From positions 1-11,664 of the forward strand of contig JAQTZZ010000080.1 of the NCBI GenBank assembly GCA_028687545.1: DNA of 11,664 bases. Direction: 5' to 3'. This document shows positions 6,667-11,664 of the stretch, in pieces. Both the position numbers and the translations under genes were made by a program. Position 1 is the stretch's first letter. Each line of letters starts with the position of its first letter. This DNA comes from Candidatus Wallbacteria bacterium (lineage in GTDB: Bacteria > Muiribacteriota > JAQTZZ01). The notes beneath the pieces are model-generated. The model did not search any database and was not told the origin of the DNA. It worked only from the letters and a program-made list of their open reading frames with translations.

Positions 6667-7796
6667 GGATCTTGCAGCATGCCGTTCTGTATTGCCAGCT
6701 CGATTTCAGCTTTGCTCAAAGGCAGCGCGTCAATGTTTCCGCAATGTTCGCAGCGGGGGTATGCCGATAAATCTCCGCTCAGCTGACTGCACCGCAGGTC
6801 CTGGTAAACAGCCGAGAGCCAGGCATCGGTCAGGTTCATTTCAGTGAGTGAAGGCAGTTTCACCTCGAATTCATAGTCAGAGCAGCAGGCAGCCAGGCGA
6901 CCATCCCAGTTCACTGTAACTGTTCTGAATGGGGCCGGGCAGGCAGGTCGCACAGGTGACACTGATTTCAGTGTTTTTCCGTCGATCAACTGCATCACTG
7001 TCTGACGCTCGATGCCTTCTGTAAGAAGAACTTTTGGAGACATCAGTCCGAGTTCCACAGCAGTTTCCTGGAACAATCTCTCGAATTTTGCCTGTAGAGG
7101 GAGATATGCTACGCGGAGGTAAAGGCAGTCTGCAGTCTCATGCGGTGAATTTACAGTTACAGTGACTTCCCTGCCCAGATCAGCGAACACCTGCTGCCAG
7201 TGCGAAAGAAAATTCCCGGCAGCTGAACGATTTTCAGGCAGAACTATGAACCCCAGCACGACCTGCGGTTGAATGCCAAAATTCTGCCGCTTTTTAATAA
7301 AATCAACAATGTTTCTCTCCACCAGTTCATAATCGTCGCTGCGCTTGATGTTGAAAAAATCTTCCCTGCCACCTGCGTCCAGCGAAAAATAAAGCCTGAA
7401 CATGAGATCAGGAAATTCACGGCAGAAATCCAGGATCAGGCTTCCGAAGTCCTGATTAAACAGTGTTCCGTTAGTATGCAGAAAGAATTTATGAAAAAAA
7501 GGCTTCCTTCGGTACTGATCAAATATCTGTCTCAAGAATTTCAGGGTAAGGGGATGCAGAAACTGCTCACCGAACCAGAAAAAATTGAAGACGTCAAAGT
7601 TGATTTCATTTTTCTCAATGTCGTCCATGATCCGTCTGAAAAGCCCTTCATCCATGAATCCTTTTTTTCCCTGATGAAACGGCAGCGGTCCCAATCCACC
7701 TGGGTGCCCGTAACCCTCGCAGGCATTCTGGCCGCAATGGATGCATTTGAGGTTGCAGTGGTCTGTAATGCCGATCTGGAATGATGGAATCTTCAT
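6648..7796 (-). CDS. Radical SAM/SPASM domain protein (copy 2)
   Basis: This 382-residue paralogue of the enzyme at 4074-5351 has the cluster motif CNLKCIHC (Cys14, Cys18, Cys21), FWFGEQ (73-78, with Gln in place of the Pro in copy 1) and HTNG (107-110). The C-terminal SPASM cysteines are Cys286, Cys304-Cys305, Cys349 and Cys352, and NWDGR precedes the CC pair. The motif order and spacing predict a SAM-cleaving enzyme with auxiliary Fe-S clusters; its substrate is unknown. The ATG at 7796 is preceded by GAGG, 5 nt away, and by a good promoter at 7820-7848. It diverges from the repeat protein at 7927, which makes that protein the first candidate for its substrate; this is inference. The last residues, PKKKGP, are encoded by the terminator hairpin of the convergent gene, so the C-terminus runs into regulatory DNA. 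Confidence 0.92.
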   Translation of the reverse strand: MKIPSFQIGITDHCNLKCIHCGQNACEGYGHPGGLGPLPFHQGKKGFMDEGLFRRIMDDIEKNEINFDVFNFFWFGEQFLHPLTLKFLRQIFDQYRRKPFFHKFFLHTNGTLFNQDFGSLILDFCREFPDLMFRLYFSLDAGGREDFFNIKRSDDYELVERNIVDFIKKRQNFGIQPQVVLGFIVLPENRSAAGNFLSHWQQVFADLGREVTVTVNSPHETADCLYLRVAYLPLQAKFERLFQETAVELGLMSPKVLLTEGIERQTVMQLIDGKTLKSVSPVRPACPAPFRTVTVNWDGRLAACCSDYEFEVKLPSLTEMNLTDAWLSAVYQDLRCSQLSGDLSAYPRCEHCGNIDALPLSKAEIELAIQNGMLQDPKKKGP

Positions 7797-7812
7797 TGAG
7801 CCTCTTGCATTT

Positions 7813-7818
7813 TATAAT
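7813..7818 (+). promoter_or_regulatory. Possible -10 box for the repeat-protein gene
   Basis: TATAAT matches the -10 consensus on the plus strand, but the sequence 17 nt upstream (TCTTCA) agrees with the -35 consensus at only three positions. If used, transcription would start near 7825 and the shared element at 7854-7878 would be in the leader RNA. The region is AT-rich, so the match may be incidental. Confidence 0.3.
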
Positions 7819-7819
7819 T

Positions 7820-7848
7820 ATTTTACAGAGAACGCCTGGCTTTGTAAA
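7820..7848 (-). promoter_or_regulatory. Promoter for radical SAM gene copy 2
   Basis: On the minus strand TTTACA (7848-7843, 5/6) and TAAAAT (7825-7820, 5/6) are separated by 17 nt. The predicted start near 7813 gives a leader of about 17 nt before the ATG at 7796. The same stretch holds an inverted pair, TTTACA (7822-7827) and TGTAAA (7843-7848), which could be an operator overlapping the promoter. The shared element begins 6 bp upstream of the -35 box. Confidence 0.55.
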
Positions 7849-7853
7849 CGCTG

Positions 7854-7878
7854 TGCAGCAAATTGTAACTGGAACCCA
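7854..7878 (+). promoter_or_regulatory. Shared intergenic element, copy B
   Basis: This is the second copy of the 25-bp element seen at 5467-5491; it differs at three positions and keeps the identical core ATTGTAACTGGAA. It lies 48 nt before the plus-strand start at 7927 and 57 nt from the radical SAM start at 7796. The inverted repeat found in copy A is only partly kept here (AACT with AGTT at 7885-7888, with bulges), which weakens a pure hairpin explanation and favours a sequence-read element. Confidence 0.6.
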
Positions 7879-7926
7879 TCCACAAGTTGATTAGAATGGA
7901 TTTAAGGAAAGCAGGAGGGGGAAATC

Positions 7927-9033
7927 ATGAAAAACACAATTCTAGTCGTTTTCAGTGCAATTATTTTAGGCGTGAGCAGCCTGTGGGCGGAAGATGTTGT
8001 CTTGAATGCCGTCCAGCCAACTGATCTTTCTGCAGTTGAAAAATATTTTTCCAAAGACTCAGGTGGAAACGATAATATTGATCCTGATGGACTCCCGGAA
8101 ATCACAAGAGATACACAGGGACGGATGTTCATGGTGAAAGACGGACACTCTGTTGCTTACGGCACCTATGTGCGGATGATCGAGAAATTCGATAAAATGA
8201 CTGCCAATATGCCTGACTATCAGAAAGAAATGTACAGAACCAGCATTCTCAAGTCGATCGAACGGGCCATCAAGATGGGCAACCTGACTGCGGACGAAGG
8301 AACTGAGTTGAAAGGGAAACTCGGGATCAGCACAGATTATACACCTCAGTCCATTGCTTACCCTACCTTTGTGCGGATGATCGAAAACTTCAATAAACTT
8401 CCTGACAGCCTGCCCGCGAGCTACAAGGAAACGGTCAGGCAGAGCATAGTCCAGTCAATCGAACGGGCCGTGCAGCTTGGCAACCTCACTCAGGCCGAAG
8501 CGGACAGCCTGAAGAAGACCCTGGGAGCTGGGGATGGATATGTTGCACATTCTCAGATGTATCCCACTTTTTTGAGAATGGTGGAGAATTTCAACAAGCT
8601 GCCTGACAACCTGCCTGCCAGTTATAAAGAGGGAATCAAACAGACCATACTTAAGAAGATCGAGACTGCACTGAGCTCAAAACAACTTAAACCGGAAGAA
8701 GCTGCTGAACTGAAAAAAAAGCTGGGCGTGGATGTCACACCTGTGCCTGACGACAACCCGGCTCCAACACCAGCCGATAATACACCGTCCAATGATCCGA
8801 ACAATACTCCTGCTCCTGCGCCAGACAACAACACGCCGTCCAATGATCCAAACAATATCCCGGCTCCAGCCACACCCTCCAACACTGAGCCGGCCAACAA
8901 TCCTACTCCCTCACCTGCTCCAAGCGACTCGCAGGACGATAACTGGCTGCCCTGCCCTGTGATGCCGGTTACTCCGGCTGAACCTGTCCCTTCAAACGAC
9001 AATTCCGAAGAAAACTGGCTGCCTTGCCCGTAA
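7927..9033 (+). CDS. Exported three-repeat protein with C-terminal NWLPCP motifs
   Basis: This is a 368-residue protein of no family I recognise. A signal peptide (hydrophobic core about 5-19) probably ends at LWA-ED, residue 21. Residues 77-267 hold three repeats with a 67-residue period, each reading roughly (F/Y)(V/L)RM(I/V)E(N/K)F, then a Leu-Pro segment and a basic helix, ending in (K/T)LG. Residues 268-335 are a Pro/Asn/Ser-rich linker with a 17-residue tandem repeat. NWLPCP follows at 339-344 and again at 363-368, the second forming the exact C-terminus. These hold the only Trp and Cys residues of the mature protein. AGGAGG and a G-run about 10 nt before the ATG fix the start. The layout suggests a helical repeat domain held away from a C-terminal anchoring, crosslinking or modification site. 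The divergent radical SAM/SPASM gene could supply the modifying enzyme; this is inference. Confidence 0.85.
   Translation: MKNTILVVFSAIILGVSSLWAEDVVLNAVQPTDLSAVEKYFSKDSGGNDNIDPDGLPEITRDTQGRMFMVKDGHSVAYGTYVRMIEKFDKMTANMPDYQKEMYRTSILKSIERAIKMGNLTADEGTELKGKLGISTDYTPQSIAYPTFVRMIENFNKLPDSLPASYKETVRQSIVQSIERAVQLGNLTQAEADSLKKTLGAGDGYVAHSQMYPTFLRMVENFNKLPDNLPASYKEGIKQTILKKIETALSSKQLKPEEAAELKKKLGVDVTPVPDDNPAPTPADNTPSNDPNNTPAPAPDNNTPSNDPNNIPAPATPSNTEPANNPTPSPAPSDSQDDNWLPCPVMPVTPAEPVPSNDNSEENWLPCP
8155..8727 (+). repeat. Three 201-nt coding repeats (67 residues each)
   Basis: The copies begin at 8155, 8356 and 8557, and the conserved part of each is about 57 codons. They encode residues 77-133, 144-200 and 211-267 of the exported protein. 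Copies 2 and 3 are closest (PTF(V/L)RM, ENFNKLPD and LPASYKE shared); copy 1 is more divergent. The short connecting segments between copies vary, which suggests an old duplication. Confidence 0.8.
8779..8871 (+). repeat. 51-nt tandem repeat in the Pro/Asn-rich linker
   Basis: The unit NTPSNDPNN(T/I)PAPA starts at 8779 and again at 8830. The second copy fades after 14 of 17 residues. Nucleotide similarity is high, so this linker may vary in copy number between strains. Confidence 0.7.
8941..8958 (+). other. NWLPCP motif, internal copy
   Basis: This codes for Asn-Trp-Leu-Pro-Cys-Pro at residues 339-344, preceded by acidic residues. It matches the terminal copy at 9013-9030 at 16 of 18 bases. 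Confidence 0.7.
9013..9030 (+). other. NWLPCP motif, C-terminal copy
   Basis: This codes for Asn-Trp-Leu-Pro-Cys-Pro at residues 363-368, directly followed by the TAA stop. A terminal position right after an acidic Glu-Glu resembles the placement of sorting or modification signals, but it matches no signal I know. Confidence 0.7.
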
Positions 9034-9063
9034 ACCAGTGGACTGTCAACTAAGTTTTTACAT

Positions 9064-9086
9064 GCAGCCATTACTCCGGCTGCTTT
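9064..9086 (+). terminator. Weak candidate terminator after the repeat-protein gene
   Basis: GCAGCC (9064-9069) pairs with GGCTGC (9078-9083) around an 8-nt loop, followed by TTTGATTT. Stem and T-run are both short. It lies 30 nt after the stop codon, in a 90-nt gap between convergent genes that shows nothing else. Confidence 0.4.
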
Positions 9087-9123
9087 GATTTACTTGATGG
9101 TCGGATAGACTGTACTTTCAGAC

Positions 9124-10014
9124 TCAGGTTGGCCCGCCCGGTCCTTTATTGGAAATGCTCTTGGCTTTCTCCTGATCCAGCAGATCCCTGATCCTGTCTT
9201 TCAGGGTCTGGGGAACAGTCTCAGACTTCGGCTTTTCCACGACTGTCTCTTCCGATTTCTTGATCATTTCCCGGACATCGTCCTGGGTCACGACTTTCTC
9301 ATGCTTGATCGGGGCATCTGATACATCCGGAATTGCCTCGATCACGAGTGATTTCCCGCATTCAGGGCAGAAGTTGGTGATTTTATTCTTGATATTTCCG
9401 CACCCCCCGCAACGCATGATGAAGTAATCAAGGTCGCGGTGGACCAGTTCTATCCCGCAGCTCGGACATGAAGTCAGTGCCATGCTGAAGGTCTGGTATT
9501 TACAGCTTGGGCAGACTTTGATCGTGGTCTTGGCAGGTTTTATTTTCACTCGCAGTCCGCAGTTTTCGCAGAAATTGTAACCCTTCAGATGGTAAAATCC
9601 GCATTGAGGGCAGGATTTCGGAGAAACACTGTCCAGTGTCGAAGGCTCCTGGAGCGGGGCATAGACATTTGTAGGAGCGGAGATCGATGGACTGTCGTCA
9701 TTTTTTTTATTGTCTGCATCTTTCCAGCTGGCAATGCTGGCCTGCCATTTGCCGGCCTGATTTTTCTCCCAGCCTTCGAAATCCATTTTCACGTTTTTTA
9801 CGCCCCTGATACCCTTTACAGCCTGTTCCAGCTGGTACAGAAATTTCGGTACTTCCTGGGGAGATATGTCTGCGCCGGTAAAATGCAGGACTCCCGCGAT
9901 CGTGACAGAACCGCCGTTGCACCCGAATCTGACCCTACCGGTATCCATCCTCCTGGTGACCATTTCCCGGCGCAGCAGGTTGTTGACTTCAAAATCGGAA
10001 ATTTCAGTGGACAT
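9124..10014 (-). CDS. BON-like domain protein with three zinc ribbons
   Basis: This 296-residue protein has no signal peptide or membrane segment, so it is probably cytoplasmic. Residues about 5-82 look like a BON domain (helix, GxVTIAGVLHF strand, helix, IRGVKNVKMDFEGW strand). After a polar linker come three zinc ribbons: Cys135/138 with 149/152, Cys168/171 with 183/186, and Cys202/205 with 216/219. A charged tail (about 240-290) ends in a helix with DRIRDLLDQEKAKS. BON domains bind lipids or partners and zinc ribbons usually bind nucleic acid or protein; no specific role can be given. The ATG at 10014 has AAGGA about 6 nt upstream. It starts 10 nt after the NrnA stop, so it is in the same operon. 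The zinc-ribbon call is firm, the BON call moderate. Confidence 0.85.
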   Translation of the reverse strand: MSTEISDFEVNNLLRREMVTRRMDTGRVRFGCNGGSVTIAGVLHFTGADISPQEVPKFLYQLEQAVKGIRGVKNVKMDFEGWEKNQAGKWQASIASWKDADNKKNDDSPSISAPTNVYAPLQEPSTLDSVSPKSCPQCGFYHLKGYNFCENCGLRVKIKPAKTTIKVCPSCKYQTFSMALTSCPSCGIELVHRDLDYFIMRCGGCGNIKNKITNFCPECGKSLVIEAIPDVSDAPIKHEKVVTQDDVREMIKKSEETVVEKPKSETVPQTLKDRIRDLLDQEKAKSISNKGPGGPT

Positions 10015-10024
10015 GTTTTATCCT

Positions 10025-10990
10025 TTATGCAGGAGACTCGGCAAGACTTTTACGGACATGGGCGACAATCAGTTCCACGGCCTCCACCAGGCTGGTTTTC
10101 ATCGAACATCCTGAGGCTTTGGTATGTCCGCCTCCGCCGAATTTTGTGGCTGTCAGGCTGCAGTCTGCATTTTTAGTGCGGAATTCCACCAGCACTTCGC
10201 CAGGGGACGCCTCCATGAAATAGATCCCATACTCGCAGTCTTCCAGGTTTTTCACCTGGTAAAATACCCCGCTGGCCCAGATATCTGTGATGTGGGGAGT
10301 GATCTTTTTCCATTCTTCAAATGGAAAATCCAGGTAATAAATACCGTTGCCGGCGTTTTTCAGGCGTGACAGACCCAGGCTCAGCAACTGGAGATGAGCG
10401 GCAGTTTTGGAACACTCCACCAACCGGTTGACGGCAGTCAGATCAGCTCCCAGCTCCAGGATTTCAGACACTGCCCGCAGCGTCCTGGCACCGACATTAT
10501 CATTCCTGAAAAATCCCGTATCCGAGCAGATGCCGATCAGGAGATAATAAGCGGTCCTGGCAGTTATCAGGTCTTTGAACAGCCAGTAAATCATTTCTGC
10601 GGTCGAGGAATAATCCGGATAGAAGATGTTTAAATCCCCGTATCCAGTGTTAGTGGGATGATGATCAATATTCACGCTTCGCTTCCAGGTAGCCTGCCCA
10701 GGCAGCACAAGCCGTTCAAAATTTCCGCAGTCAAGTGCAACCATGAGATCAAACTCGCCGCTGATTTCTGCCGGATCGAAATGGAAATTCCTGTCTGTTA
10801 TCGTTTTTTTCAGCTTTTCCCAGAGCGTTCCCTCAATCAAGGCCTGGCATTCCATGGTGGGGTAAGCGCAGGTAAGAAGTTCAAGCAGGCCCACCACGCT
10901 GCCAAATGCGTCTCCATCGGGCCGCAGATGGGTCACGATCAGAGTCCTTTTGGACTCAGCCAGGGCAGTTCGCAATTCAGTGTTTATCAT
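10025..10990 (-). CDS. nrnA: DHH/DHHA1 phosphoesterase, NrnA type (oligoribonuclease/pAp phosphatase)
   Basis: This 321-residue protein has the full motif set of the NrnA group: THLRPDGDA (His21, Asp25, Asp27), ALDCGN (Asp87), IDHHPTN (Asp109-His110-His111) and ICSDTGFF (Asp157). The C-terminal DHHA1 substrate motif GGGGH is at 285-289, followed by KASG. The length equals the family norm. NrnA enzymes degrade RNA oligonucleotides of two to a few bases and dephosphorylate pAp in the cytoplasm, using Mn. The ATG at 10990 overlaps the upstream solute-binding-protein stop by four bases (ATGA). No strong ribosome site is adjacent (GGAG is 14 nt away), so translation is probably coupled. Some family members prefer cyclic-dinucleotide products such as pApA, which cannot be told apart here. 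Confidence 0.92.
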   Translation of the reverse strand: MINTELRTALAESKRTLIVTHLRPDGDAFGSVVGLLELLTCAYPTMECQALIEGTLWEKLKKTITDRNFHFDPAEISGEFDLMVALDCGNFERLVLPGQATWKRSVNIDHHPTNTGYGDLNIFYPDYSSTAEMIYWLFKDLITARTAYYLLIGICSDTGFFRNDNVGARTLRAVSEILELGADLTAVNRLVECSKTAAHLQLLSLGLSRLKNAGNGIYYLDFPFEEWKKITPHITDIWASGVFYQVKNLEDCEYGIYFMEASPGEVLVEFRTKNADCSLTATKFGGGGHTKASGCSMKTSLVEAVELIVAHVRKSLAESPA

Positions 10991-11664
10991 TTACCAGGGT
11001 TAAGCTCCAGATTTATTTTCTCGTTCGCTTCATTGAGATATGTCATGCTGTCGCCTTTTTCCGTCAGAGCTTTGTCAAGAGTCTGCTCCAGGATCTGCCT
11101 TCCGTTGTACCATTCGGGCATCCTGGGCTCATAGTCAGAATATTCAAGCTGAGAGATCGGTGCTTTGAGCCTGGGATCTCCGGCAAAGGCGTCTCTCATC
11201 AACGGAGTTTCAAGAGCTGAGCGGCGCACAGGCACATAAGAGGTTTTAAGGGACCAGAAAGCGGTCTGAGCCGGTTCAGTGAACCACTTGAGAAATTTCC
11301 AGGCTGCTGCTTCCTTTTCAGGATCCTTTTTGAAAATCACGACATTTGTGCCCGATACAATCACGCCATTCTTCCTGAAACCAGGAAGCGGAGCTATCCC
11401 GTAGTTAAATTTAATGTCCTTTTCCATGAAGGCCTTGGAAACGCAGGAACCCACCACTATGCCGTTTTTTCCGGCGATAAAGTCGTTCTGGTTGTCGAAA
11501 CCCTGTGTCTTGTAAGCTACTTCCTTCAAGGTCTTGATCAGGTAATCCAGGGATTCACGAGCTTCATTGCTGTTGAAAAGAGCTTTCTTTCCGTCATCGG
11601 AAATCAGCTTCCCGCCTGCCTGCAGAATCATGCAGTCAAAAATCCAGCTCGAAGTGGTGATGCC
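10987..11664 (-). CDS. ABC-transporter extracellular solute-binding protein, C-terminal part (cut by window edge)
   Basis: The reading frame is open to the right edge, and 225 residues of the C-terminal lobe are visible. Features of the family 1 (maltose/glycerol-phosphate/multiple-sugar type) binding proteins include the FDCMILQAGGKL entry, the GKNGIVVGS strand, the APLPGF segment, the SGTNVVIFKK strand and the EAAAWKFLKWFTEPAQTAFWSL helix with the following YVPVR. It would deliver a sugar or glycerol-phosphate-like ligand to a membrane ABC importer. The signal peptide and N-lobe lie outside the window, as probably do the permease genes, since what follows here is nrnA. A Met at 11631 is internal and should not be taken as a start. 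The ligand cannot be determined. Confidence 0.88.
   Translation of the reverse strand, partial: GITTSSWIFDCMILQAGGKLISDDGKKALFNSNEARESLDYLIKTLKEVAYKTQGFDNQNDFIAGKNGIVVGSCVSKAFMEKDIKFNYGIAPLPGFRKNGVIVSGTNVVIFKKDPEKEAAAWKFLKWFTEPAQTAFWSLKTSYVPVRRSALETPLMRDAFAGDPRLKAPISQLEYSDYEPRMPEWYNGRQILEQTLDKALTEKGDSMTYLNEANEKINLELNPGK

Noticed and set aside
7269-7784. Plus-strand open frame of 171 codons opposite radical SAM copy 2
   Set aside because: It is antisense to the enzyme's radical SAM core; no start signal or domain supports it.
8969-9082. TTACTCCGGCTG occurs in the repeat-protein gene (8969) and in the downstream terminator (9071)
   Set aside because: The 102-base offset does not match the 72-base offset of the NWLPCP copies, so it does not support a decayed third repeat; chance is adequate.
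9589-10176. Plus-strand open frame of 195 codons across the zinc-ribbon and nrnA genes
   Set aside because: It runs antisense to two genes with clear family motifs, has no recognisable domain and no ribosome site; it is a shadow frame.
11629-11631. ATG near the right edge as the start of the solute-binding protein
   Set aside because: The frame stays open upstream to the window edge and the protein begins mid-domain, so this Met is internal.

Overview
The window is a stretch of an uncultured-looking bacterial chromosome with roughly balanced base composition. Several genes encode export signals, and the promoters resemble the sigma-70 type. Nothing fixes the phylum. The CHASE2 cyclase with its conserved C-terminal tail and the many lineage-specific secreted proteins would fit a didermic candidate phylum of the Wallbacteria/Riflebacteria/Elusimicrobia kind, but that is a guess. 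I see no rRNA, tRNA, CRISPR array, transposase or phage gene. Ten protein genes fill the window, and no gap between genes exceeds about 230 bases.

Left block (1-3097, minus strand): a membrane class III adenylate cyclase (CHASE2 sensor, three membrane helices, catalytic domain) is followed 50 bases later by the 5' part of recJ, which runs off the left edge. A full-consensus TTGACA-N17-TATAAT promoter at 3069-3097 probably drives both, through a leader of about 185 nt.

Central block (3094-9033): this is the unusual part. Two paralogous radical SAM/SPASM proteins on the minus strand (4074-5351 and 6648-7796) are each divergently paired with a plus-strand gene for a signal-peptide-bearing protein (5585-6622 and 7927-9033). 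The two intergenic regions share a 25-bp element (22/25 identical). The first enzyme is also translationally coupled to a further exported protein (3094-4077). The second exported partner has three 67-residue repeats, a Pro/Asn-rich linker and two copies of Asn-Trp-Leu-Pro-Cys-Pro, one forming the exact C-terminus. These hold the only Trp and Cys residues of the mature protein. A radical-SAM modification or anchoring system for exported proteins is a reasonable hypothesis, but it is not proven by the sequence.

Right block (9124-11664, minus strand): a tightly packed operon contains the C-terminal part of an ABC-transporter solute-binding protein (entering from the right edge), an NrnA-type DHH/DHHA1 phosphoesterase (4-nt overlap), and a BON-like/triple-zinc-ribbon protein (10-nt gap). 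These three look like ordinary housekeeping or accessory functions transcribed together.
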